Positions 24,340-35,864 of a stretch of 64,000 nucleotides of DNA are shown here, piece after piece. Under the pieces are notes generated by a model. That model was not told the origin of the DNA and did not search any database. It was given only the letters and a program-made list of their open reading frames with translations. Location: contig CM033394.1 of assembly GCA_019426215.1 (NCBI GenBank), positions 37,818,423 to 37,882,422 on the forward strand, given 5' to 3'. The stretch's first letter is position 1. Each line of letters begins with the position of its first letter. Made by a program: the position numbers and the translations under genes. The stretch is from Buddleja alternifolia. Taxonomy: Eukaryota > Streptophyta > Magnoliopsida > Lamiales > Scrophulariaceae.

Positions 24340-24397
24340 CTTAAAATCTCAGCAACCTGTCCAAAGGTTATACATGGACGCCAACATGTTATGCAAC
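24340..24397 (-). pseudogene. Degenerate exon 2 of a PLAC8 paralogue
   Basis: The minus strand reads TTTTTACAG (acceptor) and then encodes CITCWRPCITFGQVAEI, matching [17 protein letters not shown] of the intact gene exon 2 at the same splice phase. The first Cys of the CPC motif is Arg. The donor side has decayed (TTAAGATTTATT in place of the GTAAGT context). It could belong to the same ancestral gene as relic C, 5.7 kb away, the gap being mostly later insertions. Exons 1 and 3 were not found. Confidence 0.75.
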
Positions 24398-24538
24398 CTG
24401 TAAAAATAAACATATAACAATTTTCAACATCATTAATGTTTTTTACAAGAAAAATTAAATCTATAACATCTTTTTCCTTTTGGTAATTGATATAGCTTTC
24501 TATTTTGCATGTAGCTATCTAGAAAAATTATATATCAA

Positions 24539-24543
24539 TGAAA
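24539..24543. other. Target site duplication TGAAA, left, of the composite Copia element
   Basis: TGAAA lies immediately left of the LTR end at 24544 and again immediately right of the other LTR end at 39855-39859. Confidence 0.75.
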
Positions 24544-24886
24544 TGATAGACATTATTGTCACAGATTCTTGAATTCCATGATAATCATGTAATAAACAAT
24601 ATACTAAAAGCATGCCTGAATCCATGAGAATGAAATATACTTTGGATTATGCTTTTTAGTTGTGCTATAGATCATTCAGTTTTCTCTAGACGATGTGATA
24701 TCAGAGCAAAAGGGGAAAAGAACCGTAAATTATTCCTACACACAACTGGGGACCATAACGCCCTTTATGGATAAGTTTGGACTTAATTGCTAATCAACCC
24801 AACATAAATTATAATTAAGTCTTGAGTATCTACACATATTAATTAGAACCCCATAGTTAATATAAGATGACTTAGGCCCATCTTAG
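24544..24886 (-). repeat. 3' LTR of the composite Copia element, first part
   Basis: Matches 37985-38177 and 39594-39720 of the 5' LTR, with blocks such as GAATCCATGAGAATGAAA, TTCAGTTTTCTCT and GGGGAAAAGAACC. It continues at 30539-30682 beyond the inserted element. Confidence 0.8.
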
Positions 24887-26380
24887 TGGTCCCAAGTGGC
24901 ATACAAAAGGGTTTAGAGGGGGGGAGGTCAATAGACCCTGAAGTCTTTTTTGACTTCAAAAATTTCGCATCACTTTTAAAGATTTGAACGCTTAAGGAGC
25001 TGAGCGCTAGGTTAGGCACTACAATAAAGATAATTTAGACTTAGTGATTTTAGCAATTTACAAAGTAGGGTAATGCTTAGATCGCTTAATCAGGGTTAGC
25101 ACAGCGAAAATGATTTGGAAGTTTTAGCGCTCGTTTGGGTCAAATAGTCGCTTAACCGTTTTACTTGTCTTTTTCAAGATAAATGATAAAATATAACATA
25201 AGACAATATGACAATAAAATAACACAAGAATTTGTAAGGTTCCCTGGGTGGTGTAATCTCAGCTACATCCTTCTTCTCATTGAACACTTGGAGGAATTCC
25301 ACTAAATTGATTATCGAAGGATCACACAGAGTCTTCTACAAAACAGAGGTGGGAATGATGATCTTGGGCTCCTTGATCACACAGACTTCAACACCAATGA
25401 AGATCTTCACCAACAAGCTTCTCTCACTTAGAAATATTACTTGTAAAGTCAACAACTTCTTCACACAGATAGATGAGGTTGAGGATTTTGATCACGAGTT
25501 TGTTTGATTTTAGGAAGTTCAACCAACTTATGATATCTCAATAATAGCGTATGGTTCTTCTTTGAAGATGTTTGAAATATCTATGACTGTCTGTAATGTA
25601 TATGAAAAATCTTGAAAGGATTTTGGCTTTAGAGTTTCTAAGCTTTTCTTGAGAAAATAATTCAGCAAAGTGTTGACCTTCTTGTGTATATACGTGTTTT
25701 TAGGGTTTGCTGAGGTAAGGTATTTATAGGCAATTTCTTGAGATTTGTCCATTGGACACATGTAGATGCGTGCTTCTCACGCCCAAGTGAGTCATACCCT
25801 TTTCTCTGACATTCCTGAAATCTTGCAGCACTGATTTGATGTGGCAGGTTTGAACTCTGCAATTCTGACAATCTAAGCCAAGAGGTAGCTTGGTCCGTAT
25901 ACAATCTGTCCTTATCACATTTAATGCTCTTATCAAACATTTAATGCATTTGAATTTATTTCTCGTTGGAAATAAATGCCTGTTAAATAATTGCATTTAA
26001 GTCTTTAGTGACTTCGGAATTTATTTCGAGTGAATCTGATCTTCTTGATCGCTTGATTGCTTTGAGCGCTTGATTCATGAACCCTGAAACAGTCTTAAGC
26101 GATTAGCAGCCGCTTAAGAAAAAATATTCATCTTCGCTTGACTTCAGACGCTGATCTTCAACTTCATCTCTAATAGACTCACCGAGAATTCTGCTAGCGA
26201 CTTGGTATCAAATACTTAGTCTAAAATCTACAAAGACTAAAATTACAAGCTTAATAAAATTACAACCTTTCAAACACTTATACAATTTGTCCTATGAAAG
26301 TATAAACTTACATTCTTTTGGAGTCTAACATAAAATCCTATCTTGTCATAATCAAAACATCTAACATGAAATTCCTAATA
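24887..26380 (-). repeat. 3' LTR of the non-autonomous element
   Basis: 1494 bp, matching 29340-30538 from about 25180 onward. Ends at CCTAATA (26380) where the other copy keeps CCTAACA. Confidence 0.7.
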
Positions 26381-26396
26381 ATTTCCCCCGTTTTGA
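26381..26396 (-). other. Polypurine tract of the non-autonomous element
   Basis: Minus strand CAAAACGGGGGAAAT directly abuts the LTR start, the normal position for second-strand priming. Confidence 0.6.
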
Positions 26397-26643
26397 TGAT
26401 GTCAAGACCTTAACTCTTATAGCTCTTTTATGGATTAAGAGTTCAAAGAAAAGCCCAAAAAGAATAATCATAAGTTAGCATTTGGAAACTTAGTTAAGTT
26501 AGCTAATATTAGATTAGCCTCAACAAGTTGTTTCAATGATAAATCATTCATTCATTCATATGAAGAGTAAGCATACATGATTTATACTGAAGATAAATAA
26601 TTTAAAGCGACAATAGAAACATTCAAAAGAAAAAAATAAGCAA

Positions 26644-28019
26644 TCATCTTTTCTGTCGCTTCTTGTTTGCCTCTTCTTGACAGATTTCATTTGCTAAGTC
26701 CAGAAGAAGTCTACCAACGTCTATCATCGTGGTATTCTGGACTTCATCATAGTCATGCATTCTCTGTCTAGCACTTTCATTCAGCTCTAACAGTCTTTCC
26801 ATCCAATCCCTCGGAGGGATTCCAAGTTCTCGAATCAAGTCATGATAGATGTCTTGTCTTCGATCATTTGTAGATTTCCAATTGAGAGGTCTTCTAAGAG
26901 GTCTAGCGTATGGATGAAAACCCATACTCTCTAAGAAGTCAATATCCAAGTTCAGAAGCTAATGTCTGCCTAGATAGTATCTTGGCTTTCTCTTCTTAGT
27001 TAGCATCTTCTTTATGCTTACTATTTCTTCGAACATGGGGCACCAATGCTTATTATCTGTTTTGGAAATTGGCTCCTTCAAGGCTTTGACTTGGGACTTT
27101 TCTTTCAGATCCTCCCCCTTATTGGCATCATCAAGGGAGGTTTTTAACTCAGCAATGTCCCGACAAAGAAGCTTGACTTCATCCACTAAAAGAGCGACTT
27201 GCTCAGCGATACTCTGAGAGACTAGATTGGAAGAAGTATGTCGCTCTGTATCAGTGGATGCATTCTGAGCAAGTGTCCGGTTAAGGTCATCAGAGAGTTC
27301 TTTGACAAGAGGAGCGATACTGTTCATAATAGAGATTGTAAGCTTGTTGACATTTTTTATGTCAGTCTGAAGAACTCTCTTTACTTGATCAAGCGTTGAA
27401 GTGCTTCGCTCTTCCAAACAAGAACACGAGCCCATGATATTACCAAGAGAATTTTGAACTGCTTTTCGGAAATCTCGAGCCTCTTGATCACCTTTGGAGT
27501 CCGAGTCTGATGAATCGCTGGAAGAAGATAGTGCTTAAGAGGGCATCGCTGCAGGAGCCTTGCCTTTAGCTTGATCACGAATAAGAGGTTCTTCCTCGAC
27601 AACTTCATTTAGCTCAGCTTGCACCTTTTCAATCGCTTGGTCAACAGATTGAGTCGTAGCATCAATTTCTGCAACTTGAGCAACAAATGGAACCTCGACT
27701 GCTGAAGCGCTATCAGTTTGAGTGACTTCCACAGCATGAGCTCTTCTTTTGCAACAATCTCCACGGGAGGAGAAGGTTTCGCAACAGCAATGACCCAGAG
27801 TGGGCCAATCGCTTCCATAACATGCCTTGGACTTAGGATGTTGGTCTGCGAAATGAAGAATATAGCATTTGTGTGCTCTTCAGTGTTGAGTGCAAATTGC
27901 ACATCCTTTGGAAAATCAACTCCTGAAATATAAGAATTGTAGAAGTCCAATATAGAAGGCATCAGCACTTGAGCATCTCCTTGATCCACTGGCCGAATAA
28001 GCGAAATCATCTTGGCCAC
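26644..28019 (-). pseudogene. Coiled-coil retroelement protein of unknown family, C-terminal half, broken
   Basis: Minus-strand frames at 28019-27609, 27732-27535, 27435-26959 and 26949-26644 appear to be one ancestral ORF split by frameshifts and stops. In order they hold PVDQGDAQVLMPSILDFYNS, an acidic low-complexity stretch (IEKVQAELNEVVEEEPLI), a long Leu/Ile/Val heptad region (LVKELSDDLNRTLAQ then QVALLVDEVKLLCRDIAELK), a basic end (KKRKPRYYLGRH) and a final segment with IPPRDWMERLLELNESARQR. No zinc knuckle or protease motif is visible. I do not recognise the family firmly; similar coiled-coil proteins with a short YWLG-like end are common hypothetical proteins in Lamiales genomes as I recall. 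A gag-like structural role is an inference. Confidence 0.45.
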
Positions 28020-28397
28020 TTAGATATTCTACTCACATATTAGGATAGGGTGAAGATTATAGCCTCTGAATGGATTTAGGCTAAAGTATTCAGCTAAGGT
28101 AATGTCCAGCGATTGTGCATTTTCTACAATTGTTGTTCTGTCTCTGTAGAATTCGGCAAACTCAGCATGGTCATTTTCTAGTCTCATGTGAGCTGCACTG
28201 TGCCTTGGCAGGATGGGTCGCTTAATGGTGGAAGCCTCTTCATTTAGGTCCGAAAGAATACGCTGTACAAAGTTTTGAGTTTAGTGATAAACATAACGTC
28301 CTCCCTGAGCGATTAAGCTTAGATGCTGACGAATAGAGCGTTCTATAGATTGTCTGTAATAAGGCAAGTCGCTAATATTCCCTACCAGGTTCTGGCG

Positions 28398-29096
28398 CTA
28401 CTTGAGTAGGAAAATAGCAAAACCTCTGAGTCTGTATTTCACTCCAAACTGAAACAAGAAGGGATACCTCACTAGTTTGTCTAGCGTGTAGAAATGCAAA
28501 ACAAACTCTACAGTCCATTTTGCGGTATCCATCATCCATCTTCTGCCAAGCTTATCAGCCATTTTCTTCTTTGATCTAGCAGCGAGATATTTCTCGAATC
28601 GCTCAACTTCTTCATCATAATTGTTAGCCCATAATCTTGCTAGATACTCGCGGGCTTCATCTTCTATCCATGAATTGATAAGATTAGGACTCTCAGGGAC
28701 AACTGGTCCTTTTCCTTTCCACAATTTAAGGGGATTTGGGGATAGAGCGTTCTGAGGAGAATGAACAACTTTGGAATAAGCAGAGTATCCAATTCTGTTA
28801 AGGATTTCTTCATCTGGGTTCTTCAACCAATTACCCATGTGGGGATTTTTGATTACGATCTTATTCTGGCGCAAAGGGTAAAAGGCTTCTGCTGAATGAC
28901 CAGCAAAATTAAAATGTTTTTCATCAAATTTTGTCGTGTTGAATGCTGATCGCCGAATGTATTCAAGACGGGATTGTAGACGCTCAAGCGTGTAAAGACC
29001 TAAATCAGCGAATCGCTTGAAAAATCCAAACTTATCAGAATTGGAGATATATGGGTTGTGGAGAGTATCTTGAAAATTTATCTCCATGTCAGCCAA
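28398..29096 (-). pseudogene. Unrecognised retroelement ORF, 232 residues, upstream half
   Basis: An open frame of 232 codons starting MADMEINFQDTLHNPY, containing KRFADLGLYTLERLQSRL, HFNFAGHSAEAFYPLR and DEEVERFEKYLAARSKKK, and ending RGFAIFLLK. Upstream minus-strand DNA to about 29330 continues with protein-like text (NIAKEVTQVLPEAKIS) but has stops. It lies inside the non-autonomous LTR element, ahead of the coiled-coil ORF on the same strand. Codon use is normal for coding DNA, and this is the longest open frame in the window. No catalytic motif or membrane segment is evident. It may be an N-terminal domain of a gag-like polyprotein; that is inference. Confidence 0.5.
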
Positions 29097-29339
29097 AGCT
29101 TGAATGTCATTTTCCCTGGCTGGCTGGCTGTATAATAGAATTAAACATCTTCATCGTAGCCACAAGGAAAGAAATGAATGACACGGGGAGGAGATCCTGT
29201 TGGAGTAGGAACAATGGCAATTGCTTCGGTAGGGATAGGGAGCACTTCTATCGACCGCTCAACATTAATACCCTCTTTTTAAGCTGGAGATATTTTGGCC
29301 TCAGGAAGAACTTGTGTAACTTCTTTAGCGATATTCAGC

Positions 29340-30538
29340 CTCAGGATAAATGATAAAATATAAAATAAGACAATATGACAGTAAAATAAAACAAGAATTT
29401 GTAAGGTTCACTGGGTGGTGTAATCCCAACTACGTCCTTCTTTTCCTTGAACACTTGGAGGAATTCCACTAAATTGATTATCAAAGGATCACACAGAGTC
29501 TTCTACAAAATAGAGGTGGGGATGATGATCATGGGCTCCTTCATCACACAGACTTCAGCACCAATGAAGATCTTCACCAACAAGCTTCTCTCACTCAGAA
29601 ATAATATTTGTAAAGTCAACAACTTCTTCACACAGATAGATGAGGTGGAGGATTTTGATCACAGGTTTGTTTGATTTTAGGAAGTTCAAACAACTTATGA
29701 TATCTCAATAATAGTGTATGGTTCTTCTTTTGAAGATGTTTGAGATATCTATGACTGTCTGGAATGTATATTAAAAAGATTGAAAGGATTTTGGCTATGG
29801 AGTTTCTAAGCTTTTCTTGAGAAAATAATTCAGCAAAGTATTGTGTATGTACGTGTTTTTAGGGTTTGCTGAGGTAAGGTATTTATAGGCAATTTCTTGT
29901 GATTTGTCCGTTGGATACATGTAGATGCGTGCTTCTCAAGCGCGAGTGAGTCATACCTTTTTTCTGACATTCCCGAAATCCTACTGCACTGATTTGATGT
30001 AGCAGGTTTGAACTCTGAAATTCTAACAGTCTAAGCCAATAGGTAGCTTGCTCCTTATACAATCTGTCCTTATCACATTTAATGCTCTTATCAAGCATTT
30101 AATGCATTTAAATTTATTTCCCGTTGGAAATAAATGCCCGTTAAATGATTGCATTTAAGTCCTTAGTGACTTCAGAATTTATTTCAGGTAAATCTGATCT
30201 TCTTGATCGCTTGATTGCTTTGAGCGCTTGATTCATGAACCCTGAAACAGTCCATAGCGATTGGCAGTTGCTTAAGATAAAATATTCATCTTCGCTTGAC
30301 TTCAGACGCTGATCTTCAACTTCATCTCTAACAAACTCACCTAGAATTCTACTAGCGACTTGGTATCAAATACTTAGTCTAAAATCTACAAAGACAAAAA
30401 TTACAAGCTTAATAAAATTACAACCTTTCAAACGCTTATACAATTTGTCCTATGAAAGTGTAAACTTACATTCTTTTGGGGTCTAACATAAAATCCTATC
30501 TTGTCATCATCAAAACATCTAACATGAAATTCCTAACA
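29340..30538 (-). repeat. 5' LTR of the non-autonomous element, inner edge deleted
   Basis: Shares long near-identical blocks with the left LTR, for example AACACTTGGAGGAATTCCAC and CTTGATCGCTTGATTGCTTT, and ends CCTAACA at 30538 on the outer side. Confidence 0.75.
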
Positions 30539-30682
30539 TTACTTTATATGATCACTTAAATTAGATCCTAAACTTTAAGATAATGAGAGATATTTAATTA
30601 AATCGCAATGGATACATGTATGTATATCCAAATACTAATACTTTCCTATATGTGCATTATATAAGTTGATAAAATTCTAACA

Positions 30683-30698
30683 ATCTCCCACTTGGACT
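30683..30698 (-). other. Polypurine tract of the composite Copia element
   Basis: Minus strand GTCCAAGTGGGAGAT immediately precedes the LTR start TGTTAGAATTTTATC. This is the classic plant Copia arrangement. Confidence 0.75.
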
Positions 30699-30962
30699 AT
30701 ATACATGCGCATATACATAATATTGTACAGTCATAAATCACTTCATACACTTTAGTAGCTCAAACAAGCTTTTATATCTAGTCAAGTTATCCAATCATAT
30801 CCACCAATCAAATTAACATAAGAATCAAAGAGGCTTTCTTCATATTAATCACAACTAAACCCATCAATGGTCACATACGTCAAAGTGACTAACGACCTGG
30901 ATTGAGTATGGATGTGTAGCATGAAAATTACATTCAATATGTGTGTATTGTGACAACAATGA

Positions 30963-32742
30963 TGTTAGGGTTATGCCCTCAGATGCCATAGAGGATAGAA
31001 TGTATAGGGCATATATCTTGTATTGAACTTAAACTCTTCTTAAATAAAAGACATTATTGAGTTTTCACTTAATTCTTATTTTCATCTATAAGTTGTGTAA
31101 AACGTTTTGTCCATGTTTTCAGTGCGATCCCTCTACTTCCTATGGGATAGGAAGATTGGCACTGGAGAGATAGATCTTGATTACTAAAAGAAGTTCGCAA
31201 GTAATATGAAGTCTTTAATGGACAAATAAAGACTTCGAATACTTGTATAATCTAAGCTCCGACATGGGAGTGCCTATCTGGTATCATGGGATGATAAGAG
31301 ACTAAGATTGTAGACACGTCAGTGGAACTGATATGTTCGAACACGACTCGCATCGGTTCTGTCACATGGGTTTTCACTCTATGACTGTCAATGACGGAAC
31401 TAATTATGCGTAATAGGTATATGTGAACCTTTGACCTGAAGTATCAGGTTGAAGATGCACTTGTGACATCAAGTCTTTCACTAGAGTAGTTAGACCCAAG
31501 TCATCCTTTGGTGGGGTCAACCTCAAAATGCGGACTTGATGGGCAAGTGGTAATCTTAGCAGATATCTAATATGGGATTTGTTCTTTCATAAGTGAATGA
31601 GTATGAACCCTATGTAATTATAGATAAATAGAGATGAAAGTCTTTGGCCAAAGCAAACGAGACGATTATGCTTGGCACTAAATCGATCTCAATGATCTCG
31701 TATTTATTATGAGTTATACATATGGTCAAGTCCAGTGAGTTTGACATAACCATGACTCTCACTTGACCGGGGAACGTGAACAAATGGTTTATACATATAC
31801 GGTATTTACGATTGGAAGATTTCAGAATGATCCTATCATTCGTTTTCGTTTGGGTTACGAAGTGAGCCACGTGACTGACTAGGTGTTACCCACTTCCTTT
31901 GGTTTCCTTTCATTGCCAAACGAAACGAACCTAAAGAGTTGCGCTAAAGGATTGACAAAGAAACATGAAGAAAAATAAATTTCTATTATTTCTTCTGGGA
32001 GTTTTAATTTATTGGATAAATTAAATAATTAATTATTCATTAGCTAAAATAATTAATTATAATGATAAGATTAATTATTAATTAATTTCCTTGTGAAATA
32101 TATTAATGAATAAATTTATCTAATTAATTTGGTTATTTAATTAATTAATTTATTTATTGGATACAATAAATTATTAATTGAAATAAGAAATTAATTAAAC
32201 AAAACAAATATCGGGGCTAAATAAGGAGTCCAATTGGACACCTACTAGGCCTCAATGTGGCGTCTTTGAGAGGCCACATATTAGGGCACTTTTGTTTTGA
32301 CTTTTTCAATAATTCATGAGATATATAAGGACTCTTTGACTTAGAACAAGTAAGAAGGAGAATACACAACTCTCATAACTCTCAAAAGAAAGAAAAATAT
32401 TCCTCCCCTCCTCTATACCTAGCCGTCGACCATAGAGAAAGAAGAAAGGGGATTTTTCGTTTGTTGATCCGTGCGTGACGATTTAGAGACGACGTATTTT
32501 TTGTTGTTCGGATCAAGTTCAAGTTTGAATAATCAAACCAAAGGATTGAAGATTTGGAAGCTTCAATATTTCGAGTTTGGAGAAGAGGAAGTTTTTCTCC
32601 ATCATCATGTTCATATTAACGAGTTTTATTCGTTATACACTTTTAGATTCAATTATGCGAATTAGAGTACCAATTGGGTTTTCGTTTTTAATTTTTGAAA
32701 TTCCTTCCGCTGCGTTTATGCTTTTTCAAACGAAACCCAACA
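30963..32742 (+). repeat. Copia LTR (family A, member 3), solo, plus orientation
   Basis: Starts TGTTAGGGTTATGCCCTCAG and ends CGAAACCCAACA, 1780 bp. A TATA box (ATATATAAGG, 32321-32330) and a leader with CTCTCATAACTCTC mark it as plus-oriented. It is opposite in direction to the surrounding Copia coding DNA, so it does not belong to that element. It shares family blocks with members 1 and 2. No clear target duplication. Confidence 0.7.
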
Positions 32743-33293
32743 GTAGAAAGTGATAAGTGTCCACTTAGAACTTCTCCAAGAGATTGTTCCTCCAACCAGC
32801 AAATAAATTTCGCGCGAAGTGGATCTACGACTATATGGCATCCCGCAAAGTTGGAATCGAAGCACCCAATGATCTCAAGTTCATCTGACATTCTATATGT
32901 GGGCATGTAATCTTTTGTTCTCTGTAAGTATCGCATAAACCTTTTGACTGTTATCCAATGATCCTTACCCAAATTACAAATGTATCTGCCCAACATTCCA
33001 AAAATGAATGCGAGGTATGGATGAGTGCAGATCTATGCATACATAAAACTCTCTATAGCCAAAGCATAAGGAATATACTTCATTGCTTTAGACTCCATCT
33101 CACTCTTAGGGCATTGACAGAAATTGAATTTATCTCCCTTAGCCACTAGGGTATCACCTGATTTGCAATCATGCATCACAAACCTTTGAAGTACCTTTTT
33201 AGTATAGCCCTTCTGTGACAATCCAAGAATACCCCGAGAACGATCTTGATGTATCTAGATTTCTAATACAAAAGATGCATCATCGCTAAGATT
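32743..33293 (-). pseudogene. Copia reverse transcriptase C-terminus and RNase H, broken
   Basis: The minus strand encodes DASFVLEI, DRSRGILGLSQKGYTKKVLQ, ALAIESFMYA, then MLGRYICNLGKDHW, MRYLQRTKDYM and DSNFAGC, the standard Copia order from the end of reverse transcriptase into RNase H (D.DFAGC). A stop interrupts the DASFVLEI/IHQDRS block, and after DSNFAGC the frame shifts so the usual TSGY..LAGG segment is scrambled. The YVDD active site lies upstream and is missing because of the inserted Gypsy LTR and accompanying deletion. It abuts an unrelated Copia LTR at 32742. Confidence 0.85.
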
Positions 33294-33627
33294 GTGATAC
33301 CCGAGTTTTCTTTTTAGTCGACTAGTTACTATCTAAAGCATTAGGACATGATCTAGGATCTTACACATATGTTCAAGAGGGATATTATATTATACATCTT
33401 ATGTAGATTAAAGGAATAGAACCAAAATTTAACTAGACATTAGGAGAGAAGTTGAATTAGTAAATTGCCCAAATACACCAATAATTAGTAAATTCCACTT
33501 TCATTTCACTTTAAAAAAAAAAAAAATAATAATAAATAAATAATAATAATAAAATATAATAAAATAAAAAAAAAATTAATAAATAAAGGGGTAGGAAAGT
33601 GGGCTTGACCGACCACCACCATCACAC

Positions 33628-33658
<31 letters not shown>

Positions 33659-35306
33659 TATGCCTTAGTTTCATTATTTTAGTTTACAAACAAATATCTC
33701 TTCACTCTTCTTCTCCATTTTCATCATCTTCAACCCTCTTCATCCTTCCATTCAAGTTATATATAGATAGATACAAATTAGTACATTAGCTTCAACCTCA
33801 ACCATCTTCACACTTGTGGGTAGCATTAAAGGTAACTTGTAATTCCTTGATCTTACATTAGTAGGTAATGGTAGAGGCTAAATTTGCTTTGAAAATGTTA
33901 TTGCATGTGTATTAGAAGAGTAGATCTATGAGTTTTAAGCTTAAATTTACAATTTATAGTAACTAACCTAAAGGCTTAAATGAAGAAATCACACATGCAT
34001 GACAATTGTAAGTTGGGTCTTTAAATCTGCCACTGATTTCGAAAACTTATATCGAAATGAGGAAATGTTATTTGAGTTCAAAACTTTTACTGTGTATGTT
34101 ACTGCATGTCGAAAATATGTCTGGAATTTTGTGAGATTTTTGGAGTTGTAATGTGAATTATGGAAATTGTTAAGTATAGACTGCCAGAAGCCTTACGGGA
34201 TTTCAAAATGTTTGTTTGAGACATCATTTGGGGTTCTTACAAGCTTCATTTTGATTTCAAAATTTTACTGGGGATAATCACATGTATTGGGGTTGTTGTG
34301 TATAAAATTGGGGCTTATTTGATTAAATTAGGATTTTATATGAATTTTAAAGTAATACTGCCCCAGTAAAACAATTGAACCCAATTTTACTTCGGTTTTG
34401 AGTAAAATAGCCACATTTTAAGTGACCATTTACCTTTGAAAAATTTATCTAAGGTCTTTTAACAAATTTAGAACATTTATGAAAAAACGTTACCCACAAT
34501 TATTGAGTTTGTGATTTTTAACAATTCATACACTAAAACTGCACAAATCTGTTTTTATGCCTCTTATCGACCTTTTGGGGAAGATTGAAATTAAGCCTAG
34601 TTTTCATTAAGGTAACTTGTTGTGAAGGTTGGTATAGTTATTAGGACCTCATAGACTACCCCGGGTAGACTTTAGACGAGTTAGAAAATGAGCTTCTGAT
34701 ATAATTTCGCTTAGCAGGTGTTGTCGGTGAGACGAACGAGGACAACGCCGTATAAGGTTGGACGTAGAGTGAGTGCCTCTCAAAATTATAGTTATATGTC
34801 TTTTAAAACTGGAAGGAGCACGTCGTATATATATATATCTATATACTGTCATCATGCTTTCAATACTTCCCATGAAAATGAATTTCAACACTTTCAAATC
34901 AAATCATGGACTCAATTTGCATTAACCATTTCTTGGCACGTTTCAAAGACATATCTTGCGAGAATAATTTTCCAGGCAGGTTTTGTGAAAATGATTTCAA
35001 GAAAACATTCTTTTAATGAAATTCCAAAAAAAAAAAAAAAAAAGATATTCGCTCGATTCAATATTCCTTCGTGAGCAAAAACGCTTCATTTAATCATTCG
35101 TGACATACATGATTGCATACTTGTTTCAAATGCATATTTTGCAAGCATGATTTCAAAATAAACATCGGTTTTTATGGATTCGTGGAAGTACTCCATCATT
35201 TGGTTCTTGTATCATGATCATTTGTCGTGATGGTGTTCTTGTGACATGTTTCATCTTGCGTGGTTGTGTTGGGCCCAAGGTCGGGCGATGGATAGGGCAG
35301 GGTTCG
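33294..35306 (+). repeat. Gypsy-type LTR (Tekay-like), nested, flanked by a deletion
   Basis: Starts TGTGATACCCGAG at 33294. The body includes the blocks GTGTTGTCGGTGAGACGAACG-like near 34717 and TTGGACGTAGAGTGAGTGC, usual in Tekay-type LTRs. It ends near GGTTCGGCA at 35306, where Copia integrase resumes. The Copia sequence that should lie between integrase and the reverse transcriptase end is missing, so this is more than a clean insertion. Contains an (AT)n run at 33636-33659. Confidence 0.55.
33636..33659. repeat. (AT)n microsatellite
   Basis: Alternating T/A run inside the Gypsy LTR. Confidence 0.85.
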
Positions 35307-35860
35307 GCATAGTGTATTGTGGAAGGACTTTACACTCCTCTAGGAATTTAGCAAAAGATCATGGACATTGTCCTCCTGATCCGTCATTTGTACCGTAGTA
35401 TTCATCACCATGGTCAGACCTGATGCCTTAGTTCTTTTGCCAAGTTGATGTTCAACTTCAGCCTTAAATGTTTTGAAAGCGTCCAGAGCTTAAGACTTCT
35501 CATGTATTAAGTATAGGTAGCCACAATGAGAGTAATCGTCTCTAAATGTTATAAAATATTTTGACCATTCCATGAAGGTGCAGGAAATGTTCCACAAGTG
35601 TCCGTATGTATATGTTCTAAGACATCCTTAGCTTTCTGGGCTCCTACTTTTCTTGTGTTTGCGTGATTCCTTTTATGCACTCAATACATATTTCATTTTC
35701 TGAAGTGTCTAATGCATAGAGAATCCCATCTGACACAAGCCTTCCAAATATTTATTTAAAATTGTGAACTTAGCGCTTGTGCCATAACGATAGAGAGTTC
35801 TCGTTCGTTAATTTTTGTTTAGTGCCACTCGAATTTGCGTACATTTTTTCATTAAACGAG
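35307..35860 (-). pseudogene. Copia integrase fragment
   Basis: The minus strand reads, with frame breaks, IRSDHGDEYYG, then a Gly/Ser stretch and FAKFLEECKVLPQYTMP, where the family has DxGGEY and a Q.TMPG..MNG segment containing the catalytic Asp and nearby Glu region. Upstream (35500-35860) the zinc-finger and core sequence is recognisable but broken. The break at TMP is the edge of the nested Gypsy LTR. It continues the protease part at 35865-36240. Confidence 0.7.
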
Positions 35861-35864
35861 GTAA

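Larger units (their letters stand above)
24887..30538 (-). mobile_element. Non-autonomous LTR retrotransposon with unrecognised ORFs
   Basis: Two direct repeats flank a 3-kb interior: 24887-26380 and 29340-30538, nearly identical where they overlap. The LTR begins TGTTAGGAATTTCATGTTAG on the minus strand. A purine tract (minus strand CAAAACGGGGGAAAT) touches the inner edge of the left LTR, so the left copy is the 3' LTR. The right copy lacks about 290 bp of its inner edge together with the primer site, so a deletion near 29340 removed the start of the interior. No protease, integrase or reverse transcriptase motif was seen, only gag-like or unknown ORFs. Inserted in the 3' LTR of the composite Copia element; ends near TTAGT/TTACT. 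Confidence 0.65.

Noticed and set aside
25280..25507. 75-codon frame repeated at 29447-29674 as a conserved gene pair
   Set aside because: Both are the same stretch of LTR sequence, so the similarity reflects LTR identity and not protein conservation.
34718..35074. 118-codon plus-strand frame as a gene
   Set aside because: It lies in a Gypsy LTR, ends in a poly-A/Lys run and has no motif.
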